NCBI RefSeq assembly: GCF_900115225.1
Contig: NZ_FOVR01000004.1
Coordinates: 62,001 to 126,000 of the forward strand
Length of the DNA: 64,000 nt
DNA from: Cohaesibacter marisflavi
GTDB lineage: Bacteria; Pseudomonadota; Alphaproteobacteria; Rhizobiales; Cohaesibacteraceae
Direction of reading: 5' to 3'
The notes beneath the pieces are model-generated. The model was not told the origin of the DNA and did no database searches. It worked only from the letters and a program-made list of their open reading frames with translations. Of this stretch, positions 55,319 through 64,000 are shown piece by piece (positions within the stretch are counted from its first letter, which is position 1; each line of letters begins with the position of its first letter). The position numbers and the translations under genes were made by a program.

Positions 55319-56467
55319 CTAATTTGACAGGAAAATATGTGTGATATCGTTAAAGGTGGCAAATATCATCAATGAGAAGACCAGCGCCAAGCCGATCCGG
55401 AACCCAAGCTCCTGACTCTTTGGCGACAATGGTTTGCCCCGAATGCCCTCCAGCGCATAAAATACAAGATGCCCCCCGTCCAGCATTGGGATCGGGAACA
55501 AATTGAGCAATCCGATACTGACCGAAAGGATCGCGGCAAGATTGAACAGAGCGACGATCCCCAAGGTTGCCACCTGTCCGGAAACCTGAGCAACGCGGAT
55601 CGGACCTCCCAATTGGTCAGCATCCTCCTTGCCCACGAAGATCCGCCCGACATAGCCAAGCGTACGATCAATGATTGAATAGGTTTCGGTTACACCGCCC
55701 CAAGCGGCTTGCAGCGGCCCATAGCTTTTACGGATTACATCCTCAGGACGCGCTTCGTGTCGAATGCCCAGAACGCCGATTTTCTGCTTGTTACCAAACT
55801 GATCAGTAATTTCGGTACGGCGTGGGGTTGTCATCAACGAGATTTCTTCGCCGTTACGGTCCACCAAGATATTGAGCGCATCACCAGAGCTGAGAGCAAC
55901 GATGCCCTGAACATCCGAGAATGACTTGATTTCATGCCCGTCAATAGACAGCATAATGTCACCGACTTCGAACCCGGCTTCTGCGGCAGCACTTTGAGGC
56001 ACAACGGAATCGACCCGCGCAGGCGTAATCGCCTTGCCATAGAAAAACAGCAGCATACCAAAGATGACGATAGAGAGCAGGAAGTTGGCAAAAGGTCCAG
56101 CCGCCACGATGGCTGCCCGTGCCCAAAGAGATTTCGAATGCAGAGACCCTTCCCTGTCATCCTCGCCTTGGCTTTCCATGGCCTCTTGATCCGGCACGCT
56201 TGCCGCATTTTCGTCGCCAAGAAACTTAACGAATCCCCCTAAGGGAATCGCCGAAATCTTCCAGCGGGTACCATGCTTGTCATAGAACCCAAACAGCTCT
56301 TTGCCGAAGCCAATGGAGAATTCGCTAATGGTTACGCCACACCAGCGAGCTACCATAAAATGGCCAAGCTCATGAAAGAACACGACAATCATGAGCACAA
56401 AAAGCGCAGGAATGACATAACCGAGCAGGCCTGTACCGGCTGAAAAGATGCTCTGAAGGATTTCCAT
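55319..56467 (-). CDS. rseP: Site-2 intramembrane protease RseP
   Basis: A zinc metalloprotease of the inner membrane that cuts anti-sigma factors and signal-peptide remnants within the bilayer. The 382-residue protein has HELGH (residues 32-36) in the first membrane segment and one PDZ domain (VDSVVPQSAAAEAGFEVGD). The second zinc site motif is LLNLFPIPMLDGGH. Only one PDZ is obvious, against two in E. coli. ATG 56467 follows GGAG; GTG 56479 is the upstream alternative. The C-terminal membrane segment ends the protein. Confidence 0.95.
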   Translation of the reverse strand: MEILQSIFSAGTGLLGYVIPALFVLMIVVFFHELGHFMVARWCGVTISEFSIGFGKELFGFYDKHGTRWKISAIPLGGFVKFLGDENAASVPDQEAMESQGEDDREGSLHSKSLWARAAIVAAGPFANFLLSIVIFGMLLFFYGKAITPARVDSVVPQSAAAEAGFEVGDIMLSIDGHEIKSFSDVQGIVALSSGDALNILVDRNGEEISLMTTPRRTEITDQFGNKQKIGVLGIRHEARPEDVIRKSYGPLQAAWGGVTETYSIIDRTLGYVGRIFVGKEDADQLGGPIRVAQVSGQVATLGIVALFNLAAILSVSIGLLNLFPIPMLDGGHLVFYALEGIRGKPLSPKSQELGFRIGLALVFSLMIFATFNDITHIFLSN

Positions 56468-56595
56468 TAAAGTCTCCACATTTCCTGGGCGCTAGCGTAG
56501 CGGTGATCCTCTAAAGAAGGCTTAAATAGGGTGAAAATATGGAGAGATCAACAGGCCCTGCTGGACCAGCCTCTCAACATTAAAACAGAAAGCAG

Positions 56596-57498
56596 CTACG
56601 CTTGGTCATCCAACATTGCAAGAAAACGCCCGGCTGACTTCAGCGCCTTATAACTGGGGTCATAATATTTGCTGTAGTGAATGAAACCGTGCACGACGCT
56701 TTTATAGACATCATAATAGTGCTTCACGCCCGCTTCCATCAACTTGCCCGCCAGCCAACGGCTGTCGTCCGCCAGACAATCGCATTCCGCCTCGCACAAA
56801 TAGACCGGTGGCAAATCATGCATTTCAGCATCCGTCAGGTCCGCATAGGTAGGGTCGGCATCGTCGGGCAGATAGAAGTTCCACAAGGCCCTCATCCATG
56901 CAGTGGCAAGTCCGTTGCTTCCATCCCCATAGGCTTTGTGCGACCGCGTATCATACAGGCGGCGATAGCAGCCATAATAAAGAAGCAACGCGAAAATACG
57001 CACGGGCTTCTTTGCATCGCGCAAGCGCAGCGCAGCAGCGAGCGCCAGATTGGCCCCGGCACTATCCCCGGCCAATGCAATCTCACAATTCTCCTCAGCG
57101 GCAATTTTTTCGATCTTTGCGCATACCGCATCAATTGCAGCGGGATGGGTATGCTCTGGTGCCAAAGGATAGCTGAGACCAAACACCTCACGCTCAGACA
57201 GAACGGCAAGATCAGCCATGGCGCTTGCATGGGTAATGACATTGCAATTGCGCCACCCGCCACCATGAATATAAAGGATCAGTTTGCGCGGCCCGGCCTT
57301 GATTATTTCGGGAGTGAATCGTCTGCCGAAATCCATATCAACAATCGTGATTTTATCATCATGACGCCCGACGAGCGATCGACGCGCATCGGTATATTTC
57401 TCGCGTGACACATCCAGAGGCTCATTGGCGTCCGGATCAGGGTAATAGGAAAAGCGCGCAACATAATCCAGCAAGGCTTTATCGGGTTTACCAACCAT
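56596..57498 (-). CDS. Alpha/beta-hydrolase (HSL-type esterase)
   Basis: A 300-residue cytoplasmic hydrolase of the hormone-sensitive-lipase group. The oxyanion motif HGGGW, the nucleophile elbow GDSAGANLA, and the catalytic Asp and His near the end (CEAECDCLADDS, VVHGFIHYS) are seen. The substrate is unknown; short acyl esters are usual for the family. I chose the ATG at 57498, which follows GGAG; the frame is open from a GTG at 57540. It lies between rseP and dxr, which are neighbours in many genomes, so it is probably a later insertion. Confidence 0.88.
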   Translation of the reverse strand: MVGKPDKALLDYVARFSYYPDPDANEPLDVSREKYTDARRSLVGRHDDKITIVDMDFGRRFTPEIIKAGPRKLILYIHGGGWRNCNVITHASAMADLAVLSEREVFGLSYPLAPEHTHPAAIDAVCAKIEKIAAEENCEIALAGDSAGANLALAAALRLRDAKKPVRIFALLLYYGCYRRLYDTRSHKAYGDGSNGLATAWMRALWNFYLPDDADPTYADLTDAEMHDLPPVYLCEAECDCLADDSRWLAGKLMEAGVKHYYDVYKSVVHGFIHYSKYYDPSYKALKSAGRFLAMLDDQA

Positions 57499-57619
57499 CA
57501 CAATGACTCCGTCTCTCGCATCTCCCCTTAAGGAAGACACGCAATAATCCGTTTCAAATTAGCTTTGCCCTGAGGTTAAAACCTGTGCTCGCCCATGGCC
57601 AGCACGCAAAGCCCATAAA

Positions 57620-58828
57620 TCAACTCAATATCTGTCGCGCCACATTTCGTGCAGCCTGATCGAGAGCCAGAACATCGCCGACATCACTTGCGGCTCCGAC
57701 TTCATCCCGACGCACAAACTCCGCCATGACCTTTTCGACTAGCTCCGCAATACCGCCAAACGCAATATCACCGGCAAGAAAGGCCGCAACAGCAATCTCG
57801 TTGGCAGCATTCATGATGTTGGGCAGGCTGCCTCCAGCCTCAAGCGCCTCTTTGGCAAGGCGCAAACAGGGGAACCGCTCATAATCCGGCGCTTCGAAGG
57901 TGAATTGCCCAATTTCGACAAGAGAAATACGATCTGTATTGGCAGGCGCCCGCTCTGGCCATGCAAGGCAATGAGCAACAGGAATGCGCATGTCCGGCGC
58001 ACCAAGCTGCGCAAGCAAAGAACCGTCACTATAGGCCACCATGCCATGAATGATCTGCTGGGGATGAACAACGACCTTCAGCTTATCCGCAGAGACCCCA
58101 TAAAGATGATGCGCCTCGATCAGCTCCAGTCCCTTGTTCATCATCGATGCACTGTCGATAGTGATCTTGTTGCCCATGGAAAAATTGGGATGCGCCAAGG
58201 CCTGCTCAATCGATGCCTTGGCTATGGCATCCCTGTCCCATGTTCGAAAAGGGCCGCCAGACGCGGTCAACACAATCTTGGAAATTTCTGCTCGGTTTTC
58301 ACGCTCATAAACCTGAAACACGGCGCTATGCTCAGAATCCACCGGCAGGATCGGCTTACCGAGCCGCTGTGTTTCGGCCATCACCAGATCACCCGCACAC
58401 ACCAGCGCTTCCTTGTTGGCAAGTGCCACCTGATTGCCTGCCTTGAGAGCTGCCAGCGTTGGACAAATGCCCGCAGCGCCCACGATCGCACCGATCACGA
58501 TATCAGCAGAACGCCCTGCCGCCTCTTCAACAGCGCTCTGCCCAGCCCCGACTTCAATGTCATGGCCGGACAAGGCATCCCTGAGATCGGCGTAAAAGCC
58601 TTCATCCGCAACGACTGCAAACCGCGCCCCAGATTTGACAGCGGCTCGCGCCAGTTTACCAACATTGCGATTGGCAGTCAGCGCATTGACCCGATAGCGA
58701 TCAGGTGAACCGGCAATGATGTCGAGCGCAGAATCCCCAACCGATCCGCTTGCCCCCAGCACTGAAATGATTTTCGGCGTGCCTTCGCTGCCTTGCACGG
58801 AGGAATCAACGGATGAAGTCTTGGACAT
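57620..58828 (-). CDS. dxr: 1-deoxy-D-xylulose 5-phosphate reductoisomerase
   Basis: Second step of the MEP pathway to isoprenoids: DXP to MEP with NADPH. The 402-residue protein shows ISVLGASGSVGDSALDII (NADPH loop), LANKEALVCAGDLV, LPVDSEHSAVFQ (metal and substrate site), and MNKGLELIEAHHLYG. ATG 58828 gives the usual family start; 58855 would add nine residues. It precedes cdsA upstream and belongs to the uppS-cdsA-dxr group; uppS supplies the long-chain prenyl carrier made from its products. Confidence 0.97.
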   Translation of the reverse strand: MSKTSSVDSSVQGSEGTPKIISVLGASGSVGDSALDIIAGSPDRYRVNALTANRNVGKLARAAVKSGARFAVVADEGFYADLRDALSGHDIEVGAGQSAVEEAAGRSADIVIGAIVGAAGICPTLAALKAGNQVALANKEALVCAGDLVMAETQRLGKPILPVDSEHSAVFQVYERENRAEISKIVLTASGGPFRTWDRDAIAKASIEQALAHPNFSMGNKITIDSASMMNKGLELIEAHHLYGVSADKLKVVVHPQQIIHGMVAYSDGSLLAQLGAPDMRIPVAHCLAWPERAPANTDRISLVEIGQFTFEAPDYERFPCLRLAKEALEAGGSLPNIMNAANEIAVAAFLAGDIAFGGIAELVEKVMAEFVRRDEVGAASDVGDVLALDQAARNVARQILS

Positions 58829-58883
58829 AACCCACTCATATTTAGAACAAAACAAAGATTAGGCCCGAAAGAAACCCAAGGCC

Positions 58884-59780
58884 CTACTGAATCAGAAAAC
58901 CGGTTGCCACAGAATGAACATCGCCAAGGGCAACCCCGATCAGGGCCGCAGCGACGACCGCAAAAAGCAACCCATCGACGCGGTCCATGACGCCGCCATG
59001 GCCGGGAATGAGAGTGCCGGAATCCTTGACGTCAAACATACGCTTCATTTGTGACTCTGCAAGATCCCCCACCTGCGAGAGCACAGAAAGTCCACCGAGC
59101 AATGCTATCAGCCTCATATCAGGCACAATGCCCAAAAGCACAGCCACGAATGCAGAAAATCCGGTCCCTAAAACGAGACCACCAATGGACCCCGACCAAG
59201 TCTTTTTGGGAGAAACACGGCGCCAAAGCTTTGGTCCGCCGACATATTTCCCAACAAAATAGGCCGATACGTCCGTGCCCCAAACCAGCGCAAACAACAC
59301 CAAGATGGCTTGCAAACCATAGTCCGGATCTTGTCTAAGCAGAAAGATGGCGCCACCAAAAGCAGCGGCATAAAGAATACCAAGGCCGCACCAGCGCGCG
59401 GTCCGATAAGAACAGCGCGCAAAAAACAGGTATCCCGCACCAAATGCGGGGATCGCAAGCCCGGCTTGCCAGTCTGTGAAATAGAAGCAGAATAGCGAGC
59501 CTATGATGACGATATAGCCTGTCAGAGCGGGCGTCTGCGCAGGCGCTTCGCCCACCATGCTCAACCATTCGCGATAAATCAGGATGGTGACAGCACCAAA
59601 GAACAGGGCGAATGCAACGCCGCCCCACCATGTAACAGCAAAGGCAGCAGCAGCCAGAACAATACCCGACGCAAATCTGACCATCAGATCAGACCAGAGG
59701 CTTTTCTTTTGCGTCTTGTCTTCAGCCTCCCCTGCGGGTTTCTTTAAAGAGTCCAGAACAGCTTCTCCCGTAAAGTTCAC
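58884..59780 (-). CDS. cdsA: Phosphatidate cytidylyltransferase
   Basis: Makes CDP-diacylglycerol, the precursor of phosphatidylglycerol and phosphatidylethanolamine, in the inner membrane. Eight hydrophobic segments and the C-terminal signature (MFDVKDSGTLIPGHGGVMDR) identify it. The only start giving a full N-terminus is a GTG at 59780 without a strong ribosome site; this gives a polar stretch of some 30 residues before the first membrane segment. An ATG at 59684 is a shorter choice. It follows uppS by 23 bases. Confidence 0.94.
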   Translation of the reverse strand: MNFTGEAVLDSLKKPAGEAEDKTQKKSLWSDLMVRFASGIVLAAAAFAVTWWGGVAFALFFGAVTILIYREWLSMVGEAPAQTPALTGYIVIIGSLFCFYFTDWQAGLAIPAFGAGYLFFARCSYRTARWCGLGILYAAAFGGAIFLLRQDPDYGLQAILVLFALVWGTDVSAYFVGKYVGGPKLWRRVSPKKTWSGSIGGLVLGTGFSAFVAVLLGIVPDMRLIALLGGLSVLSQVGDLAESQMKRMFDVKDSGTLIPGHGGVMDRVDGLLFAVVAAALIGVALGDVHSVATGFLIQ

Positions 59781-59803
59781 AACCGGTTCGACACACCGGC
59801 ATT

Positions 59804-60595
59804 TTACCTGCCTGAAACCAGTGCAGCCTGATTGAGCTCAATATCGTCGACGGTCACGCGACCAAAGCGGCGATTGCGCCGACCATATTCCACCAGCGCC
59901 AATTCCAACTGCTGCCGATCAAAATCAGGCCAATAGCAATCGACGAAAATAAATTCCGAATAGGCGGCCTGCCAGAGAAGAAAGTTACTCAACCGCTGCT
60001 CGCCGCTGGTGCGCAAAATCACATCGGGATCGGGCACAGAGCCAGTGTAAAGAGATTGAGAGACAAGCGCTTCATCGATAGCAGAGGCAGTCAGCCGTCC
60101 CTCTTCAACCTCACGGGCCAAAGATTTCACCATATCGACAATTTCATGCCGGGCACCATAGTTGAACGCGATTTGCAAAGTCAGACCGGTATTGTTCTGC
60201 GTGCGCCGCTCGGCTTTATCAAGCAACGCAGCAATATCGCTTTCCAGACCGACGCGACTGCCAATCACCAACACCCGCACATTCTGCTTGTGCAAGGTGG
60301 CTAGATCCTTGTTGATGAAGAGCTTGAGTAGCCCCAACAAATCACGAACTTCAGATTGAGGGCGCGACCAATTCTCTGAACTGAAAGCAAAGAGCGTCAA
60401 ATATTCAATCTTGAACTCAATGGCATTGGAGACGATTTCCCGAACGGCAACAACGCCCTGACGATGGCCTTGTGTTCGGGACAGCTTGCGCTCCTGCGCC
60501 CACCGCCCATTGCCGTCCATAATGACTGCCAAATGGCGAGGTATGGCCATATTTCCTGCAACAGAAGTGTCCGCATAACGCATTTGGCCAACCAT
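59804..60595 (-). CDS. uppS: Undecaprenyl (isoprenyl) diphosphate synthase
   Basis: A cis-prenyltransferase that makes the C55 carrier for cell-wall synthesis. PRHLAVIMDGNGRWA, then GHRQGVVAVREIV, LTLFAFSSENWSRP and RTSGEQRLSNFLLWQAAYSE are the conserved regions. I chose the ATG at 60595 behind GGGACGGGA (263 residues). Start codons at 60640 and 60550 are alternatives; the family core starts just before the latter. Confidence 0.96.
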   Translation of the reverse strand: MVGQMRYADTSVAGNMAIPRHLAVIMDGNGRWAQERKLSRTQGHRQGVVAVREIVSNAIEFKIEYLTLFAFSSENWSRPQSEVRDLLGLLKLFINKDLATLHKQNVRVLVIGSRVGLESDIAALLDKAERRTQNNTGLTLQIAFNYGARHEIVDMVKSLAREVEEGRLTASAIDEALVSQSLYTGSVPDPDVILRTSGEQRLSNFLLWQAAYSEFIFVDCYWPDFDRQQLELALVEYGRRNRRFGRVTVDDIELNQAALVSGR

Positions 60596-60795
60596 AAAAT
60601 TCCCGTCCCCTTGGTTCCACAACAGCCCGACATGCCCCATAAACTATGAGCGCATCGCCGGGCCGTTTCTTGACCGTAACATATGGCGCCAAGGCCCTAT
60701 CGGCCCACCAAAGGCGCCTTATCAACCTTTAGCCCACATCAACAACCAAGGGCATTTCACCTGAGATACCCGGCATCAATGCCTGGTTGAAAGAC

Positions 60796-61356
60796 CTAAA
60801 CCTGCATGATTTCTGCTTCCTTGCTGGAAGCCATCGTGTCGATTTCGGCAACATATTTATTGGTCAGTTCCTGAATCTCGTCATTGTAAAGACGGACATC
60901 ATCCTCACTCATACCGTCTTTTTCGGCCTTCTTGCACATATCCATGCCATCACGACGCACATGGCGCACAGATACTTTCGCATTCTCAGCATAAGAATGG
61001 GCAATTTTGACCATTTCCTGACGACGTTCCTGATTGAGTTCAGGAATGGGAAGCCGAAGCAACTGGCCATCTGTGACCGGATTGATGCCGATGTTGGATT
61101 CACGAATCGCCTTTTCAACAGCGCCAACCATGCCCTTATCCCAAACCTGGATCGACAGCATGCGCGGCTCTGGCACGGAAACCGTACCGACCTGATTGAT
61201 CGGCATGGTCTGGCCATAAGCTTCCACCGTAATAGGGTCCAGAAGAGCCATCGATGCGCGTCCGGTTCTCAGCCCGGACAATTCTGTTTTCAGAACAGAT
61301 ACTGCCCCCTTCATGCGGCGTTCAAGGTCATCAAGATCCAGTTCTTCGGCAGACAT
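60796..61356 (-). CDS. frr: Ribosome recycling factor
   Basis: Splits the ribosome after termination together with EF-G. The 186-residue protein shows [33 protein letters not shown] and the three-helix coiled coil that imitates a tRNA shape. It lies between pyrH and uppS, the almost universal bacterial order. The 200 bases on its 3' side before uppS hold nothing recognised. Confidence 0.98.
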   Translation of the reverse strand: MSAEELDLDDLERRMKGAVSVLKTELSGLRTGRASMALLDPITVEAYGQTMPINQVGTVSVPEPRMLSIQVWDKGMVGAVEKAIRESNIGINPVTDGQLLRLPIPELNQERRQEMVKIAHSYAENAKVSVRHVRRDGMDMCKKAEKDGMSEDDVRLYNDEIQELTNKYVAEIDTMASSKEAEIMQV

Positions 61357-61531
61357 GGTAAAGCCTCTTGTTTTCTAGTTCGGTTATCATTCCGGGTCTA
61401 TTCTTAGCTCACGCCCCTCAATGAGGCTCCCCTGAGCCGTTTCCCCCTGCATGATCTGCGGCCTTTCATCCATCCAGCCCGCAGATCGACTTTCATTCCT
61501 CAGGCGCAGCATGACACTATCGCCCCCGAGC

Positions 61532-62251
61532 CTATTGGCCGGAAACGATTGTCGCGCGCCCACGCCCCTGCAAAATTTCAACAATTCCGTTCGGTTCGTG
61601 CAATGAATAAACAATTATCGGGATATTTGCTTCTTGAGCAAGCGCAATCGCAGCTGCATCCATAACCTTCAGCCCTTGTTTGAGGACTTCTGTATAACTG
61701 ATCTCATCATAACGGATAGCATCTGGGTTTTTCAACGGATCGGCAGAGTAAACTCCGTCCACCTGAGTGCCTTTGAAGACGGCATCACACTGCATTTCAG
61801 CCGCACGCAGGGCCGCGCCCGAATCTGTCGTAACGAAAGGATTGCCGGTACCAGCTGCAAAAAGCACGATTTTGCCTTCAGCCAGATAGGCCTTGGCGGC
61901 ACGCTGGGTAAATTGCTCACAAATCTCATCCATGGCGATAGCAGACATGGCAACCACAGGAACATCGATGCTCTCAAGCGCGTTGGCCATTGCCAGCACA
62001 TTCATCACCGTTGCCAGCATACCCATATGGTCGCCACGAACCCGGTCTCCACCCTTGGCCGCCACAGAAACACCCCTAAAGATGTTGCCGCCGCCAATAA
62101 CGACACCAACCTCAGCACCGAGCGCTCGCACATCCGCGATTTCACGAGCGACGCGAGCCACCATTGCCTGATCAATCCCGAAAGACTGCTCACCCATCAG
62201 CGCTTCGCCCGAAACCTTCAGCAAGACGCGCTTATATTTCAAATTACCCAT
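61532..62251 (-). CDS. pyrH: UMP kinase
   Basis: Phosphorylates UMP to UDP in pyrimidine synthesis. The hexameric bacterial UMP kinase is recognised by YKRVLLKVSGEALMG, GVVIGGGNIFRG, FAAGTGNPFVTTDSGAALRA and MDAAAIALAQE. ATG 62251 stands eight bases after GAGGTG and gives 239 residues; the GTG at 62263 lies within that ribosome site. Downstream frr is 175 bases away. Confidence 0.97.
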   Translation of the reverse strand: MGNLKYKRVLLKVSGEALMGEQSFGIDQAMVARVAREIADVRALGAEVGVVIGGGNIFRGVSVAAKGGDRVRGDHMGMLATVMNVLAMANALESIDVPVVAMSAIAMDEICEQFTQRAAKAYLAEGKIVLFAAGTGNPFVTTDSGAALRAAEMQCDAVFKGTQVDGVYSADPLKNPDAIRYDEISYTEVLKQGLKVMDAAAIALAQEANIPIIVYSLHEPNGIVEILQGRGRATIVSGQ

Positions 62252-62381
62252 TCTGTCAGACACCTCGCGTAGTAAGCTCCTCCGGCAGCAGACAGGATAA
62301 AGGCCAATGACTGCGCCACTTAAAAGGGAGCACCCGGCAAGCAGGATCTACAGGCCGGAAGAAAAGCTGTCTTTGCATACA

Positions 62382-62417
62382 CGAAGGGCGCTGGTTCGTC
62401 ATCCCCAGCGCCCTTCG
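62382..62417 (-). terminator. Strong hairpin after tsf
   Basis: A perfect 13-bp stem CGAAGGGCGCTGG/CCAGCGCCCTTCG with a 10-base loop, 49 bases beyond the tsf stop codon. There is no T run on the minus strand, but the stem is strong enough to pause or stabilise the 3' end. Confidence 0.6.
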
Positions 62418-62466
62418 AATTTCGATTTTTCAACCCTGTTGCAAAGCAAAAAGGGCTTCGCGCGAG

Positions 62467-63387
62467 TTAGTTACCAGCAGCAGCGGCAACTTCAGCTGCG
62501 AAGTCTTCTTCTTTCTTCTCGATGCCTTCGCCAAGAGCGAAGCGAGCGAAGGAAACCAGTTTGATAGGCGCGCCGACTTCTTTTTCAGCGTTTTTAATAG
62601 CCTGCTCAACGGTGTTTTCGCCATCGATAACGAAGGTCTGCTTGAGCAGAACAACTTCTTCGAAGAATTTGCGCATACGACCTTCAACCATCTTTTCGAT
62701 GATGTTGTCCGGTTTGCCAGACGCTTTAGCCTGTTCGGAGAACACAGCTTTTTCGCGTTCGATAGCAGAAGGATCAACTTCTTCGGTGGTTGCAGCCAGC
62801 GGGTTGGTTGCTGCGATGTGCATGGCAACCTGCTTGCCAAGCGCTTCGAGCTTCTCTGCATCGCCTTCAGATTCCAGAGCAACCAGAACGCCAAGACGTC
62901 CAAGGCCAGGAGCCGTAGCGGAGTGCATGTAGGAAGCAACGACGCCCTTGTCTACGCTAAGAACCTTGCCACGACGCAGGTTCATGTTTTCGCCGATGGT
63001 TGCAACAGCGTTGGTGATGGTTTCTTCAACCGTGCCACCGCCAGGATATTGTGCAGCCAGAATATCTTCCAGTTTATCGCCAGCTTCAACAACGACAGAC
63101 GCGATGTTGCGAGCCAGTTCCTGGAACTGTTCGTTACGGGAAACGAAGTCGGTTTCGGCATTAACCTCTGCAAGAGCAGCCTTATTGCCTTCTCCAGCAA
63201 TAGCAATCAACCCTTCAGCGGCAACACGACCGGATTTCTTTGCAGCTTTCGCCAAGCCCTTGGTGCGCAACCAATCGATTGCGGCTTCCATATCACCGTC
63301 GGTTTCACCCAGGGCCTTTTTGCAGTCCATCATGCCCGCGCCGGAAACTTCGCGGAGCTCTTTAACCATTGATGCTGTAATCGCCAT
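62467..63387 (-). CDS. tsf: Elongation factor Ts
   Basis: Recycles EF-Tu by exchanging GDP for GTP. The 306-residue protein shows [19 protein letters not shown], the [10 protein letters not shown] core and the HIAATNPLA block. ATG 63387 is the family start; the frame continues to 63453 without coding meaning. It follows rpsB in the classic order. At the C-terminus it ends in Ala-rich residues and Asn. Confidence 0.98.
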   Translation of the reverse strand: MAITASMVKELREVSGAGMMDCKKALGETDGDMEAAIDWLRTKGLAKAAKKSGRVAAEGLIAIAGEGNKAALAEVNAETDFVSRNEQFQELARNIASVVVEAGDKLEDILAAQYPGGGTVEETITNAVATIGENMNLRRGKVLSVDKGVVASYMHSATAPGLGRLGVLVALESEGDAEKLEALGKQVAMHIAATNPLAATTEEVDPSAIEREKAVFSEQAKASGKPDNIIEKMVEGRMRKFFEEVVLLKQTFVIDGENTVEQAIKNAEKEVGAPIKLVSFARFALGEGIEKKEEDFAAEVAAAAGN

Positions 63388-63421
63388 TGCAGCCTCACGT
63401 CCTTTATCAAACAAGCCAGAA

Positions 63422-63445
63422 GCCGCCCGAACGATCCCGGGCGGC
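63422..63445 (-). other. Hairpin in the rpsB-tsf spacer
   Basis: GCCGCCCG (63422-63429) pairs with CGGGCGGC (63438-63445). Found about 35 bases before the tsf start; no T run. A possible partial stop or regulatory element that sets EF-Ts below S2 level. Confidence 0.45.
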
Positions 63446-63567
63446 CATTTCAATCAAATCAGGGCACAGCCCTCAAATCTCATTTCTGAAGCACTCGACT
63501 TCCCAGAAAGCTGACAGGCTTTCAAGACAGGAATATGTAAGCGCCCTCGCCTTTAAGCAGATGCTTA

Positions 63568-64000
63568 TTAGGCTTTTTCTTCAGCAGCGGCTTCAGGAGC
63601 AGCAGCTTCTTCACCATCTTCGTCATCCAGAGCGGCTTCAAGCAGGCCATCTTCGGATTCGCCAAGATCAATGCCAACATCGCCAGCAGAACGGGAGATA
63701 CCGTCAATGGCAGCAGCAACGATCATGTCGCAGTAAAGAGAGATTGCGCGGGAAGCGTCATCGTTACCCGGAACCGGGAAGTCGATGCCATCAGGATCGC
63801 AGTTGGTATCAACAACAGCGGCAACAGGAATGCCCAGACGGCGGGCTTCGTGAATTGCAATGTCTTCCTTGTTGGTATCGATCACGAAGATCAGGTCAGG
63901 CACACCGCCCATGTCCTTGATACCACCAAGAGCGCGTTCCAGTTTATCGCGTTCGCGGGTCAGGGTCAGGCGTTCTTTCTTGGTGAAGCCTTTGCCTTCG
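63568..64000 (-). CDS. rpsB: 30S ribosomal protein S2 (5' end outside window)
   Basis: The last 143 codons of S2 are visible; the frame stays open to the window edge. The C-terminal S2 blocks [38 protein letters not shown] and [10 protein letters not shown] are plain. The protein ends with an acidic Ala/Glu-rich tail, as usual in alphaproteobacteria. tsf follows 180 bases downstream. Confidence 0.98.
   Translation of the reverse strand, partial: EGKGFTKKERLTLTRERDKLERALGGIKDMGGVPDLIFVIDTNKEDIAIHEARRLGIPVAAVVDTNCDPDGIDFPVPGNDDASRAISLYCDMIVAAAIDGISRSAGDVGIDLGESEDGLLEAALDDEDGEEAAAPEAAAEEKA

Noticed and set aside
1-64000. Search for CRISPR arrays, tRNA or rRNA genes, insertion sequences and prophage genes
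   Set aside because: No spaced identical repeats, cloverleaf, transposase or integrase sequence was seen anywhere in the window.

Overview
The window looks like chromosomal DNA of an alphaproteobacterium of the Hyphomicrobiales (rhizobial) type. Its outer parts carry the gene order usual for that group: ppiD-trpD-trpC-moaC-moeA on the left, and lexA, comEC, gltX, gltA, lpxB-lpxI-lpxA-fabZ-lpxD-bamA-rseP-dxr-cdsA-uppS-frr-pyrH-tsf-rpsB on the right. A direct-repeat SOS box in front of lexA supports the assignment. The genus is not provable from sequence alone; a marine Cohaesibacter-like organism is a guess.

Layout. 1-5.1 kb: end of a periplasmic folding factor, tryptophan genes and molybdenum-cofactor genes. 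5.2-6.0 kb: ferredoxin-NADP reductase. 6.0-16.7 kb: an AT-rich regulatory stretch, then a curli-like amyloid cluster (csgF, csgG, three very large and two smaller curlin-repeat proteins, csgH, and an Inh/SH3 protein). 16.8-23.2 kb: a LysR regulator divergent from a ugpBAEC-ugpQ operon for glycerol-3-phosphate or glycerophosphodiester uptake. 23.2-39.6 kb, all on the minus strand: a complete glycyl-radical-enzyme bacterial microcompartment (GRM). 39.6-41.3 kb: an AT-rich divergent promoter region and an unrecognised membrane protein. 41.4-64 kb: housekeeping genes.

The microcompartment is the centrepiece. It encodes a glycyl radical diol dehydratase with its activating enzyme, a CoA-acylating aldehyde dehydrogenase, the phosphotransacylase PduL, an iron-type alcohol dehydrogenase, six probable shell or vertex proteins (PduA-, PduB-, PduK-, GrpU- and EutN-like, with EutJ as accessory), a flavoprotein, a GlcG-type heme-binding protein, a private S-adenosylmethionine synthetase, and a PocR-domain sensor kinase with an AraC-type response regulator. 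Active-site residues point to a 1,2-propanediol/glycerol dehydratase rather than a choline lyase. The inferred pathway is diol to aldehyde inside the shell, then aldehyde to acyl-CoA to acyl-phosphate, with alcohol as the redox-balancing product. Several cargo proteins carry encapsulation-type helices: three in tandem on the aldehyde dehydrogenase, and a pair inserted inside the glycyl radical enzyme.

The curli-like cluster, the ugp operon and the microcompartment together lie between moeA and lexA, flanked by AT-rich spacers. This suggests one or more accessory insertions into an otherwise conserved housekeeping neighbourhood. No insertion sequence, integrase, tRNA, rRNA or CRISPR array was seen.
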